64,000 nucleotides of DNA from Megascapheus bottae (taxonomy: Eukaryota > Chordata > Mammalia > Rodentia > Geomyidae): contig JANJXV010000037.1 of the NCBI GenBank assembly GCA_024803745.1, positions 6,151,001 to 6,215,000 of the forward strand, read 5' to 3'. The notes beneath the pieces are model-generated. The model was given only the letters and a program-made list of their open reading frames with translations. It was not told where the DNA came from and searched no databases. A program made the translations under genes and the position numbers. Positions 31,791 to 42,887 of this stretch are shown piece by piece. Every line of letters begins with the position of its first letter. Within the stretch, counting starts at the first letter, position 1.

Positions 31791-32950
31791 CTCATCATCA
31801 TCATGCCAATAGCACTTTCCACTAGAAATGCCATTTCCCAGCCCAGCCTGATAAATTAATCCCGCTGCCATCTGCAAAGGGAGAGGCATTTACCACATGG
31901 ATGAATTTAACTTTCCCATTATCTGCTCCTTAAACTGTGTTTCACACCAACCAATATTCCTGCTAATTTTGCTATATGCATGATAGACTAAACAATCCTT
32001 CAACAATATCAACAAACATCACTAATGAAACATTTTTACATTCAAGCAAGTTAGGAAGGGGTATTTCTCTCCTCACTCAATGATTTACATTTCACATTCA
32101 GGTATGAGGAAGTCTGCAAGCCAGGAAACTCTGTGTTTGTTGACATCTAACCCAGCCTCCCAAATGTACAACCTTTTTGCCTTCCTGAAATACTTACTGT
32201 GCAATACCAGGGAGAGAAACTCTCTGAAAGCACCACTTTAGGAAATGCACACTCCTGATTCATAGAAAGCTAGTTGGAGTTGAGAGTTTCACATTTAGGC
32301 TTTATTACCTTTAGAGCTCTACTTAGTTTTAGCTCCTGTCATCAAAAACAAAAACAACAACAAAAAAAAACCAAGCTCCTTTCTAGATCAACTGTGGTCC
32401 TACCCAATTGTTTATATTGTTTTCTCATTTTTTAAAAAATAGCCAACATCAGAAATAGCTTCTCCTTGACTAATAACTTTATTTTAAACATTGGCTTATT
32501 TCTTTTCTTATCCCTCTTTATCTGAATATCAGTCATGAGCAAGACACTAGACTGACAGGGCCTGAGGAGGGTTAAACATTGTCCTTGCCTTAAAATTGTT
32601 TCCAATCATCTAGTTGTTTTTACCTAACTGACATACAACAGATATCTTTAATTTTTCTCCCTTAATGTGCATGATGTGTATTAGCAGTTCATTCAGAAAG
32701 AGGCAGATCACGGTGTTGGTGAAATACTGTCTTTCAGCAATCCTTTTCCCCAGAGAAAGATCAAGTTAAACAACTATACCTGCATGAAACTAACATCACA
32801 AATGATAAAGACACCCGGTGGGGGATCACAGTTTCTGATTTTCACATAAGAAGAAGAAAACGCTTAATGACTGAAGCAGGAAGTAAAGAATTGCCCACTT
32901 TTCTCCCTGTTCCAACCTTAAGAATTAGTGTGGAAGACATGTACTTCTCA
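31791..32950. other. Single-copy stretch, repeat-poor
   Basis: No recognisable transposon over more than 1 kb, apart from an A/CAA-rich patch at ~32345-32370. The block 31800-31990 is discussed in the findings as a possible conserved non-coding element. Confidence 0.45.
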
Positions 32951-33519
32951 CATGAGGAGAGAGCAGAGAGAATTAAATACTGATTTTCACCCCACCATAG
33001 TAAAACCCAGGATAAGGAAAGCCCTACAACCTTCGCCCTGGGCCAGCCAGGCTGACAGTCCAAGTTTCTCAGTCTGAATTGGCCAACTCACTTTGGGCAG
33101 CAGAGTGAAGCAGAAGGACTCCATCCCCTGAGTGTGTGTTAAGATTTGGCCATGGAACTCTGTACAAAGATGGTGGAACCCCATAACAGATTCTAACAGT
33201 TGCAGCATTCAGGCAAGTTTCCACTGACATGAGACAACTTGGTCTGGCAGGTTTCTCTTGAGAAATCTAGTCAGGTGAATCACACTCCTAGCCTGCCCAG
33301 GAATCTGACAGAGACTTTGGAAGGTGGAATGTTTCTGGGCATTCCACCAGTCCACTCTGGACAACGTCCCAGTTGCAGATCTGGGATAAATTTGTGTTTA
33401 GAGGCGCCTTTTAATTCTGCGGTACCACACCAACTGTGGACTTGAAGCAAATCGGGATTTAGAGCCTCTAGTAGTGCAACGATAGCAATAACTACAGGTT
33501 CAAAAGAAACAAACAAGAA

Positions 33520-33606
33520 TTTACACTGTGGCACCAAGTGGTAGACCACTGACCTTGAAGAAAAGACCTCAGGAATAGTACCCAAGTTGTGAGATCAAGT
33601 CCAATG
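33520..33606 (+). mobile_element. Solitary Geo-like monomer, sense
   Basis: CACTGTGGCACCAAGTGGTAG, GACCTTGAAGAAAAGACCTC, TGTGAGATCAAGTCCAATGA align to the Geo right monomer without an ID or B1 left partner. Confidence 0.55.
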
Positions 33607-33634
33607 ACGGACAGAAAGTAAAAAATTGAAAAAT

Positions 33635-33710
33635 TTGGCTTGGGAAGTAGCTCAGTGGCAAAGCACTTGCTTAGCAAAGTGCTACATCCAAGGTTTGATA
33701 CTCTCAGAAA
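33635..33710 (+). mobile_element. ID-like SINE, sense
   Basis: GGGAAGTAGCTCAGTGGCAA (A-box region), GCACTTGCTTAGCAAAGTGC and AAGGTTTGATACTCTC (B-box region) form a monomeric ID element. The ~30 nt after the first box can fold like a tRNA anticodon arm, but the acceptor stem is not paired, so it is not a tRNA gene. Confidence 0.7.
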
Positions 33711-33747
33711 GAAATGCTAAAATAGCTATTTTAAGAAAACTCAACAC

Positions 33748-33934
33748 CGGCCAGGAGTTTGGCCTAGTGGTAGCGTGCTTGCCTAGCATGCACGAAGACC
33801 CGGGTTCAATGCCTTGGTACTACATACTTAGAAAAAGCCAGAAGTGGTGCTGAGGCTCAAGTGGTAGAGCTCTAGCCAAGGACAGTGCTCAGGCCCTGAG
33901 CTCAAGCCCAGGACTGGCAAAAAAAAAAAAAAAA
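33748..33934 (+). mobile_element. IDL-Geo SINE, sense, with perfect TSD and A-tail
   Basis: Left monomer GGAGTTTGGCCTAGTGGTAG ... GACCCGGGTTCAATGCC, right monomer GAGGCTCAAGTGGTAGAGCT ... TGAGCTCAAGCCCAGGACTG, then an A-tail. Perfect 15-bp TSD AAGAAAACTCAACAC at 33733-33747 and 33935-33949. A short deletion affects the centre of the right monomer. Confidence 0.95.
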
Positions 33935-34134
33935 AAGAAAACTCAACACATTTCAGGTAAACAGAGAGAAATCATTAATTACTTCATCAGAGAAACTCAT
34001 TAGAAAGACAGATGCACTTTTAAAAATCTCAAATTACTGAGGTAAAAACTACACTAAACTAAATCAAAAATGCCGTTGAATACTGTATATCAGTAGCGGA
34101 AGAAAGCAAATGGGAGAGAGAATCAGAATTCATT

Positions 34135-34235
34135 GAGTTCAGTGGTTCATAACTATAATACCAAAATTGAGAGGCTGAGATAGGAAGATCATAAATTCAA
34201 AGCCAGAATGGGCTACATAGAAACATTCTTCAGAT
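34135..34235 (+). mobile_element. B1/PB1-like monomer, sense
   Basis: TTCAGTGGTTCATAACTATA, GAGAGGCTGAGATAGGAAGA and AAAGCCAGAATGGGCTACAT are an old 7SL-derived B1 monomer. Confidence 0.65.
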
Positions 34236-35264
34236 AATGATTTTGAAAAAGGAAGGAGTATCAATGAGCTGAGAAACAGTCTATTTAAAATTACAAAGAT
34301 GAAGATGAAGAAAAAAAAAACAAAAGAAGAATGAGAAAATAATATAGTAACCATTCTGGCCTTTAAAGAAATAATTCTTTGGGTATTATGGTTTAAGAGT
34401 GACTTTAAGGAGATTTGAAAGAATACTAAAGGTCTACAAAGTCTATTGTGGTATAACAGAAATTTCCGGGACTGAAAGATGGATAAAGATATCCAGGTAC
34501 AGGAAGATAAAATTTCAGCTCTTAGATTCAAATTAACTAAGTCTGCCCCCAAGGCATCTTATAATCAAGATGTAAAAGATGGAAGAGAATTTTTCAAGCA
34601 CAGTGGAAAACAAGAGAATTACTCAAGCAAAAATGGAAACAAAACCACCTGTAAGAAAGTGTTCTGGTTCACCTGACCATAGGTTTCTCAAGAGAAACCG
34701 TACAGACCAAGGAGTTCTATGACATACCCAGTGCTAAAGTTAAGAATCATTCAACCAAAATGAGTGAATCCACCAAAGCTACTGTTTAAAAATGGAGAAC
34801 AGAAAAAGAATATTCCTAAACAAAATTTAGATCACTTATCACCACTAAACCTATTCCCCCAAAAATGCCAAAGATGTCCTTCAAACTGGGAAACAGAAAT
34901 ATTAACAGAGAAGAATATCGAATGGCCTAAAATGGACTAGCTAAAGTAATTATAAGTCCTAATACTATATAACATGAACCATTTATGTTTATTACTTATT
35001 CTACAAAACAAAGCATTAACTAATAATGCCATTAATAAATTGGCAGACAGGCAATACAGAAATTTTCATGATAATATATTTAAAATTCATATTAAATCTT
35101 TTTCAATCAAAATGCAATGAAATTAAGAATCAATAACAAGAAACAAGATTAAACATATACAGAGACATTTAATAGTGCTTCTAAATAACCAATATATCAA
35201 TTAAGAAATTTGATGGGAAACATAAATACTTATAAACTTATGGAAATTGTATATTTTTTGGCTT

Positions 35265-35735
35265 TTATTTTCACTTTGATTAAAAATATTTTTTTGTAAA
35301 AATGATGTACAGAGGGGTTATGGTTGCATAAGTAAGGTAATGAGTACATTTCTTTTTTGGGGGGTGGGTCATGGGGCTTGAACTCAGCCTGGGAGCTGTC
35401 CTTGAGCTCTTCAGCTCAAGGATACGGCCTACCCATGAGCCAAGCCCCACTTGCTGTTTTCTAGAGGTTAATTGGAGATAAGAGTCTCAGGTTCTTTTGT
35501 GCCCATGCTGACTTTGAACCTTCATCCACAGATCTCAGCATCCTAAGAAGCTAGGATTATAGGCGTGAGCCACCATGCCTGGCTGAGTACATTTGTTTCT
35601 GAACACTGTTATCCCTCCCTTGTTTTCTCATGCTTTTCTCCTATTAACCTCCCCCCCACTGCCAAATTGTAAAAGGTTCATTTCCAACATGTTGTCTAGT
35701 GGGTATTGCCATTGTTGGTAAGCTAATAATAATAA
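35265..35735 (-). mobile_element. L1 3' UTR fragment (type F2), antisense
   Basis: AAATGATGTACAGAGGGGTT and CAGTACATTTGTTTCTG-type blocks are the reverse complement of the type F2 tail (AACCCCTCTGTACATCA; compare 37100-37160 and 59020-59060). It is inserted opposite to the old sense L1 and contains a SINE at 35352-35583. Confidence 0.55.
35352..35583 (-). mobile_element. B1/Geo-type SINE, antisense, with TSD
   Basis: T-run, CTTGAGCTCTTCAGCTCAAG, GTTAATTGGAGATAAGAGTC, CAGATCTCAGCATCCTAAGA, GTGAGCCACCATGCCTGGC. TSD TGAGTACATTT at 35341-35351 and 35584-35594. This makes it an insertion within an insertion within the old L1. Confidence 0.9.
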
Positions 35736-36096
35736 TTTTAAAAAATGATTTGCACTACTCAAACTGATCTATACATCCAATGCAATCTCTATCAAAAACA
35801 GATAACATACAACTAGAACAATCAGCCCTATAATTTTTATGGAGGCACAAAAAGTTCCCCAAAATAGAGCAATCTTTGTCAAAAAGAATGAAAATAAAGC
35901 ATTACATCAGACTTTAAAATTAAAGTGTAGTTACTGAAATACTAGGCTTTAGGAATAAACATGAAGACATAAACCAAAGGACAAAAGGGAGAGTCTGTCA
36001 GTAATGCATCTACAGCCAACTTCTCTTCGACACAGTTGACAAAAGAATGCATAAGAAACAGGATAGTCTCTTTAATAAATGGCACTGGGGGTGAGG

Positions 36097-36295
36097 GATG
36101 GGAGTGTGGTCTAGTGGTAAAGTACTTGCCTAACATACATGAAGTCGTGAGTTTGATTCCTTTTACCATATATACAGAAAAAGCCGGAAGTGGTGCTGTG
36201 GCTCACATGGTAGAACACTAGGCTTGAGAAAGCCCACAGACAGTGCCCAAGACCTGAGTTCAAACCCCAGGATTGGCAAAAATAAATAAATAACA
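36097..36295 (+). mobile_element. IDL-Geo SINE, sense
   Basis: GGAGTGTGGTCTAGTGGTAA, GAAAAAGCCGGAAGTGGTGC, TGAGTTCAAACCCCAGGATT, and an AATAAATAAATAA tail. It interrupts the sense ORF2 of the old L1. Confidence 0.9.
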
Positions 36296-37182
36296 TTAGG
36301 GAAATAAATTGGATATCTATATGGAAAGAAGGAAAGTAGACCTCATATGTGAAAATAAACTCAAAATGTGTAAAAGATGAATGTAAGAAAATGCAATCAT
36401 AAGAAGAAATCATTGATAAAATCTTCAAGATACTGAGTGGCAAGGATTTTTTAATAGGGCTCCCAAATACAGTTAATAAAATCCTGAGTAAACAAAGGAG
36501 ATTACATCAAACACCTCTTTCTGCATAGCAAAAGAAATAGTCAACAGAGTAACAGACCAGCTACCAGACAGGATAAAACATCTGCATTCTGCATACTTGA
36601 CAAGAGATTTATATCCAGAATAAGTAAGGAACTCAGTTCAATAGCAAAGAAATATGAATTTTATTGCAAATATGCAATAAAATAGAATAGTTCTAGAGAG
36701 GATCACAATAGCTCAATAGCTATGAATATTTGACCATATAAGATGAGGCTAAGCAAAATGAACTCAAAAATATGGAAACAAGAGATTTTTCTTTGTGGTT
36801 GTTTTTAATTTCCTATGCAAAGTTATTTCATTTGTATTTAATTTTTATCCCTTATGGTTTATCCCCTGTTGGCACTGTACTTGGTTTTGGTACCTGGTGT
36901 ATTGTATATACATTTATTTGAATTAGGAAAGGGAAGACAACTAACAAAATGGCAAAAGGATGAAAGACAAACCAATGCAACAGCAATACTCACAAGAGAA
37001 TATGTTATAAATGAATTTAACAACTTGGGGAGGGTTGGTTAATGGGAGGGAAAGTGAGGTAAATGTGGAAGGGGTAACAATCTTCAACAAGATATGTATG
37101 AACTACCTTACCGATGTAACTGTAACCTCTTTGCACATCACCCTGGCAATAAAATTAAGTTTCAAAAAATAAAGTAAAACAG

Positions 37183-37378
37183 GGGCTGGGAGTTTGGTTT
37201 AGTGGTAGAGTGCTTGCCTAGCATGCACAAAAGACCCGGGTTCAATTCCTCGATACCACATACATAGAAAAAAGCCAGAAGTGGTGCTGAGGCTCAAGTG
37301 GTAGAGCTCTAGCCTTGAGAAAGTCCAAGGACAGTCAGTGCATAGGCCCTGAGCTCCAGCCCAGGACTGGCCAAAATA
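37183..37378 (+). mobile_element. IDL-Geo SINE, sense
   Basis: GGGGCTGGGAGTTTGGTTTA to GCCCAGGACTGGCCAAAATA. It begins just after the A-tail of the old L1. A possible short TSD is AAAGTAA. Confidence 0.9.
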
Positions 37379-37388
37379 AAATAAAAGA

Positions 37389-37433
37389 AAGTAAGCACCT
37401 TCTATCGGGCAAATATCCTGTAACCCTTCTATT
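37389..37433 (+). mobile_element. 45-bp L1 3' tail fragment
   Basis: AAGCACCTTCTATCGGGCAA and TATCCTGTAACCCTTCTATT match the extreme 3' end of the 9.6-kb L1. It is followed by the GAAA run in place of an A-tail. Confidence 0.75.

Positions 37434-37472
<39 letters not shown>
37434..37472. repeat. (GAAA)n microsatellite
   Basis: About nine GAAA units, evidently grown from the A-tail of the preceding L1 tail fragment. Confidence 0.95.
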
Positions 37473-37473
<1 letters not shown>

Positions 37474-37483
37474 CAAATACGTA

Positions 37484-37600
37484 ATACCTGCCATGGTCAC
37501 ACCCATCTATTTTAAGCACAAATGCTCAGGAAGCTAAGGTAAGAGGATTATTTGAAACTAAAAGTTTAAGCCCAGCCTGAGATGAGCATAGGGAAATGTC
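37484..37600 (+). mobile_element. B1-like monomer, sense, diverged
   Basis: CTGCCATGGTCACACCCATC, CAGGAAGCTAAGGTAAGAGG and TTTAAGCCCAGCCTGAGATG are B1 blocks in order. Confidence 0.5.
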
Positions 37601-37714
37601 ATCAAAAAGGCAGAAGCAAGGGGGTGGTGATTGACATAAAGAGTAATTTCTCCCCCCCAAAAGTTTACAACTAGACAAGAGGTAAATGAAAAGAAAATGT
37701 TCAGTGCCATTAAT

Positions 37715-38430
37715 TTTCAGGGAAGCAATCAAAACCCCAGATAGGCGTCCTCCAAACAGTAAGAGTCCCTATCACACCAAATACCGGTGAGGGCATGGAG
37801 AAAGGAAATCTTACATGCTACTGGTCGGATAAAATTTAATATGGTCATTGGTATAGAAAACAGTAGGCAGATCTTTAAAATTAGAACTAGAATTCTATAT
37901 TATTCATATATACACAGAGAAAAGAAGTTTGTCTGCTTAAGAGGCTTCTGAATTGTGCTTATGAGAGCCAAGAAATGGAAACAGCTTCTGTGTGCTTCAG
38001 TTGAGGAGAAGATTTAAAATTTCTGTGTATATACATAGTAATGTGACTCAATAATGAAGAAAAGCATAAAAATCCTCTCATCTGTGTCAACATGGAGGGG
38101 GCTGACATTCATTATGGTAGGTAAAATAAACGGCACAGAATGATACAAATGTATTTCCTCACTTCCGTAGAATCTGAAAAGGTCAACTTTGTAGAAAGTG
38201 TGAGCAAAATAGTAATTACCAGAATCAAGAGAGGGTTGTGGGGAGGAAAGGATGAGAAAACATTGACCCATTGCATTTAATAGAAGAATAAGTTGTAGTG
38301 CTGTATTACTCAATAGTTTTGCCACAAGTAACAATAATAAGAGTGATGTGTTCAGTAGCTCAAAAAAGCTAGAGCAACAGATATGGAATGTTCTTATCAA
38401 AAATATGAGCTCATTGCAAGTTCAAAAATA
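37715..38430 (+). mobile_element. Ancient L1 (L1M-like) ORF2 end and 3' region, sense
   Basis: AAGCAATCAAAACCCCAGAT, GTGAGGGCATGGAGAAAGGA, GAGAGCCAAGAAATGGAAAC, ATCTGTGTCAACATGGAGGG and AGAGAGGGTTGTGGGGAGG follow the sense order of mammalian-wide L1. Frame destroyed. Confidence 0.7.
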
Positions 38431-40815
38431 TTAGTTCAATATTAAATCTAATAAACAGGTGGTTATCATGACTAAATATACTAAATGAATACAATAAATG
38501 AAATAGCAGTTGCTATTTTATCCCTGATTAGTATCTGCTAAGGGTACAAAATAATAGGTTTTATTATATTTCAGTACATGCACATGATATAATTCTCTAG
38601 TTTTATGCTTTTTGGCAATGATTAAGGTGGTGTGTTCTATGTTTGTGAGCTGTGTTTGGGAATTGTCCTTCATGTACTATGTGTTCTTGACTGTGTTGTT
38701 GGACATAATGAAAACAGGTACATCTTGATGAATTTCAAGTTGAAAAGTCAAACACTGAGTGCATCTACTTTCCACCAGCAAACCAGACTACCTCTTAACT
38801 TTAAAAGCATTTAAATCTTTTAAATCTTTATTAAAGTTTAATGGAGATTTTCCACTGATATGTAAGGTTTGTTACTTAAAAAAAAGTAGTAACAGAAGTT
38901 TGAGTATCAAAAACCTGATTAACTTCCCTGTCACCTCAGAGAAATCCCACCTTCTGTCTGTATTGCTTAGTTAAGTCAAAAGTTATTAAAATTATAATCA
39001 GTTTGATAGAAGTGTAGTTTAACTGCTTTTTCTATGCAGACAGTGGTTAGAACAGCACACATCTTCCAATGGCCTCAAAAAATGATGATTATTATAATAA
39101 TAATGGATAATTCTGCATCCGATCCAATTCCATTGGCATAGGACTCCACTTAAGTAGCAACTCAGTGAAATCTGAATGGAGCATTTCCTTGAAGTGTCTT
39201 GATTTTTAATTGAAATTCAAATGTTTCAACCCTAGAGTTAAAAGGTGATGGTAGAAGGTAGAAGCTAGTTGTAAAATAAAATCATAATTTGTTTCTAGAT
39301 AGACAGTCTTCTCATCAGCCAAATGTTTCTTGCAAAGTTAGAAGATAAAATACTCATCACACACAGTTTAACTTTCATTATACTATGGTATACATCAGAT
39401 AGACAAGAACTAAACATTTGAATAATATGAGTCTAGCTGGCAAGAATTTTTATGAATATGGTACTTTCCAAAAGCAAGTTTGAGCAAATTGAGATATTCT
39501 TTTCTGTCTTATTGAATAGGAGAGGGTAAATTCAAGACAGAATTAGGAGGAATAATGGAACAAAAATGTGAAAAAGCTGCATCTATTTACATATTCTGTC
39601 TATAAACCTTCATTTCCCTTGTGTAATAATTGCACAGAAGGTACACTGAGTGAAACCCACCTATTCTGGTGAATGTGGCTTGGAATGCAGACCAGATCAT
39701 AAATTCTTGAACTGTCACCAAAGAAAAGCATAGAGGCAGGATAAATAAATATTCATTGCTGGCCTCTTACTATGTATAACAGGGTCTATATGTGTTGCCA
39801 CAGACCATTGAAAGACTACTTTTATGCATATTTTGTATGTGGAATTATAAAGCTGAATTACATATCATTTCATTTTTGCCCTTTAGATTTTAAATATCCA
39901 TAAATCACAGGATTTAAGCGTATTAGTAATACTTATGATTCCTTTAAAGTTGACAGATCTTCCCAGGTAGATTTTGATAGGCTAACGTGACTGTGACAAA
40001 TGGAACTAGCACACATGCTTGGAAAGTGGTGAGAATTTGATTTAATGTCACACAAGTAGAACTTGGAGTAAAACTTTTAAGGACTCTTTATAGTCCTGAT
40101 TCCATTAGACTCAATTTGAATGGCATTGTATACTGTGAAATAAAAATCACAGGAAAGGAAGGACTGTCCATTGCTTCCCAGCTCCCCTGAGATACATATA
40201 TACACTGGAATCACTGACTACTGCACCCAATTTCCAAATCTAACTGCAGTTCTTTTATCACCACTTCTGCTGGATGTATAACTCATACCATACTTGTGGG
40301 TATGATGCTAACTCAAGTGGACAGATGAACAATATATCCCTCCCCCCTACTAATTATTGGCCTACTGGGTAAGCACATGACACAACCCATGTCAATCACA
40401 CTCCTTAGCAGGATTTTTCAAAGTCAAACTAGAGTAAAAGAATCTCTTTCTAAACTGGCAGGAGCATGAGGCAGTGTCTGTGCAGTACATGGAGGTTGCC
40501 CATTTCTAGAAGGGATTAAAAAAATGAACACAAGACATTGATAGAGAAAGGGGAGAGAAGGGGGAAATGCTAACCCCTACAGTTCACTTTTGGTTTCTGT
40601 CACTAACATAAAAAGAGCGTTATGTCTAATGTATTCGGCATTATAGAACCTGCTTTTATAAATACTAGACACATTTAGTATAGATTTGAAACAATTTATA
40701 ACTATTTTAGAAGGATTTGAGATCTGATTTCTTTATTAAATTCACTCAAAAACTTAATATCACTCTTATACCAATCAAATTGATTTAAACAATTAAACTC
40801 AAGACTGTTTTGTTA
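38431..40815. other. 2.4 kb of repeat-poor AT-rich DNA
   Basis: No SINE, young L1 or microsatellite found. The open frames (60-71 codons near 38632-38974) have no domain. It is one of the longest stretches free of recognisable transposons in the window. Confidence 0.5.
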
Positions 40816-40827
40816 TTGTTGCTTTCT

Positions 40828-40990
40828 TTTTTTTTTTTTTGCCAGAATGCTACCATCTGAGCCAGCTTTATAGCCTGGCTTTTTGCTGGTTAATTTGGGA
40901 TAGACTCTCACATTCTTCCTGCCCAGGCTGGCTTTGAACCACACTCCTCTAAGTGACAGTTTCCTGAATATCTAAAATTGCAGGGCATCT
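40828..40990 (-). mobile_element. B1/Geo-type SINE, antisense, truncated
   Basis: T-run, GCTACCATCTGAGCCAGCTT, GGTTAATTTGGGATAGACTC, CCAGGCTGGCTTTGAACCAC. Part of the Geo-like half is missing. Confidence 0.75.
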
Positions 40991-41450
40991 GGGTCAAATT
41001 TCCATTCCATTATTATCTGCGACTTTTGTTTTTCTATCAGTCTGCATTTGCAATAACTATTTTAATCCTCCATACAATCTAAATCTGTTTAGTTTGGAAC
41101 AGTTTTGTTCATTGTTACCCATGTCTAATGTCATAGTCAGTAGACAATGAATAATAATATAAATGTATTACAGATAGTTGTATCATTACTAGCAGGAGTA
41201 ATAATGACATTTACAATGGAAAACATTATGTCAGGTTCATTTTATTTTTTGTTGATTTTTCTATACTAAATACATTATCATAATTACCTTCTATAAATAC
41301 ACCAAAGCATAAATATTGACCTGCCTCTAGTCACACATCCAGTACATTGAGAGAGCTAGGTTATTATACTGTGTAGTTTTACTGCAGTCAAAGAAAGTGT
41401 ATTTAAACATAAAGCAAAAGAAAATCAATATCCATCCTATAAAATTAAAA
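40991..41450. other. AT-rich unassigned stretch
   Basis: Nothing recognised. Confidence 0.4.
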
Positions 41451-41451
41451 A

Positions 41452-41590
41452 AGGGGGGGGTTGGTTTGGGAGTTGTGAGTGAGAATGTTGAAAAGGTGGA
41501 CATTGATCAAGATGCATTGTATTCATAAACTTCTTTGTTAGATGACAGCTTCTTTGTACAAGTATATAAGACAATAAAAATGTAGTTCAA
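41452..41590 (+). mobile_element. L1 3' end (type F1), sense
   Basis: A G8 run, then GACATTGATCAAGATGCATT, CTTCTTTGTACAAGTATATA and AAGACAATAAAAATG. Same tail type as 1-105. Confidence 0.65.
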
Positions 41591-41875
41591 AAATAAAATA
41601 CATGGATTCAGAGTTTGCAAGTCGTGAGAAACTATGTGAAATTAAAAAATGAAGAAAAAGTCTGCATACACGTTCTCATTGAAATTATCAAATACATTGT
41701 TTGAGTAGTTGTTAGAAATACTTCTGATGCCTTATGTAGTCTGAAAGTATGTGCAATGCTTGACATAGCAGCTAGGATGTAATAGTCCATTAAATAACAG
41801 AAAAAATCAATGTAAGAATCATTGACTGAATGGGTTTAAGGGCAAAGAAAGTAGAGAATAAAGAGTGGTGAGGAA
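41591..41875. other. AT-rich unassigned stretch
   Basis: Nothing recognised. Confidence 0.4.
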
Positions 41876-42346
41876 ATAAATACTAGGTAGCACATTAAAA
41901 AAACTATAAATGTAGAAGTACTGTATAATCCAGCAATGGGGCATTTATCAAGATGATTACAAATCATGATACAGTGAAATACGCCATCATTTTCATTGCT
42001 GCACTACTCAGTATAGCCAGGATATAGAAACAGCCCGGATGTTGTTCAGTGGACAAATGGATGAAGAAACACCGCATATATACACAATGGAATTTTATTC
42101 TCTACGAAGAACGGTACGACGTCATTTGCAAAAATTGCACAGCCCTGGGGTGGGGAGACAAAATAAAAGCATGTTAAATGGACAAAAAGAGACAAAGGAT
42201 ATGTTTTCTCTTTTATGAGAAAGGTAGATCTAATTTATAAGTATACAAGTGAGTACATATTTATAATATGTGTTGTTTGCAAGAGTACAACAACATGTTA
42301 ACTGAAGTAGAGTATTTCCAGGGGAGAATTCAAAGGATGGATTTTC

Positions 42347-42674
42347 TTTTTTCCATATCTTTTTAATTGTGATTAATAGAAGGGTTACATTATATTCACC
42401 AGATAGAAGGTGCATTACTTCATATACATTGATACCCTTTCTCATGTCTTGGTCCCCATTTCCCTCCCTTTACCCCACCCCTCATCTTGTTTTCCTCCCT
42501 TCCCTATCGATTTCAAATAACCAAATACACATATATCCAATATATCAGATAACAAGGTGAAATACTGTAACAATATGAGATAACCAAGGTACAGCAAAAG
42601 AGATGAGAGATAACATAGTACATTAAGGACAACAATCATTCATTATTTGGCTTTTGTTTCTATATCCTGGAGGT
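42347..42674 (-). mobile_element. 5'-truncated L1 3' UTR insertion, antisense, with TSD
   Basis: Reverse complement of the 9.6-kb L1 3' UTR: TGTGATTAATAGAAGGGTTA, CACCAGATAGAAGGTGCATT, CATGTCTTGGTCCCCATTTC, a C-rich tract and AATATATCAGATAACAAGGT. Flanked by AAAGGATGGATTTTC (42332-42346) and AAAGGATGGAATTTC (42675-42689), one mismatch. Confidence 0.9.
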
Positions 42675-42689
42675 AAAGGATGGAATTTC

Positions 42690-42887
42690 TTTTTCTTTCT
42701 TTTTTTTTTTTTTTGGTCAGTCCTGGGCTTGAACATTGTCTTGGACTTTCTCAAGGTTAGAGCTCTACCACTTGAGCCTCAGCACCATTTCTGGCTTTTT
42801 TTCTATGTATGTGGTACCGAGTAATCAAACCCGGGTCTTCGTGCATGCTAGGCAAGCAGTCTACCACTAGGCCAAACTCCCGGCCCC
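42690..42887 (-). mobile_element. IDL-Geo SINE, antisense, reusing the L1 target site
   Basis: T-run, TCAGTCCTGGGCTTGAACAT, CTACCACTTGAGCCTCAGCA, GTGGTACCGAGTAATCAAAC and ACTCCCGGCCCC. TSD AAGGATGGAATTTCTT at 42676-42691 (overlapping the T-run) and 42888-42903. The right copy is followed by AAAAC, so the junction reads TTTCTT/AAAA, L1-endonuclease-like. Confidence 0.95.

Larger units (their letters stand above)
32955..37170 (+). mobile_element. Old L1, sense, broken up by nested insertions (composite view)
   Basis: Sense L1 parts appear in correct order across 4.2 kb. A possible 5' UTR-like segment is at 32955-33510. An ORF1 C-terminal remnant is at ~34580-34830 and an ORF2 endonuclease-distal region at ~34930-35260 (TAAGAATCAATAACAAGAAA, CTTCTAAATAACCAATATAT). 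An ORF2 post-RT region is at 35740-36660 (ATACATCCAATGCAATCTCT, GAATAAGTAAGGAACTCAGT), and a type F2 3' UTR is at ~36700-37170 ending CTGGCAATAAAATTAAG. The RT core is missing. Later insertions are listed separately. That all parts come from one insertion is an inference. Confidence 0.5.

Noticed and set aside
33635..33710. tRNA-like A and B boxes
   Set aside because: ID SINE: no paired acceptor stem, degenerate anticodon arm. The same holds for the left monomers of all IDL-Geo copies.
34139..34552. 137-codon minus-strand frame
   Set aside because: Crosses a B1 monomer and an A-rich L1 remnant; composition-driven with no domain.
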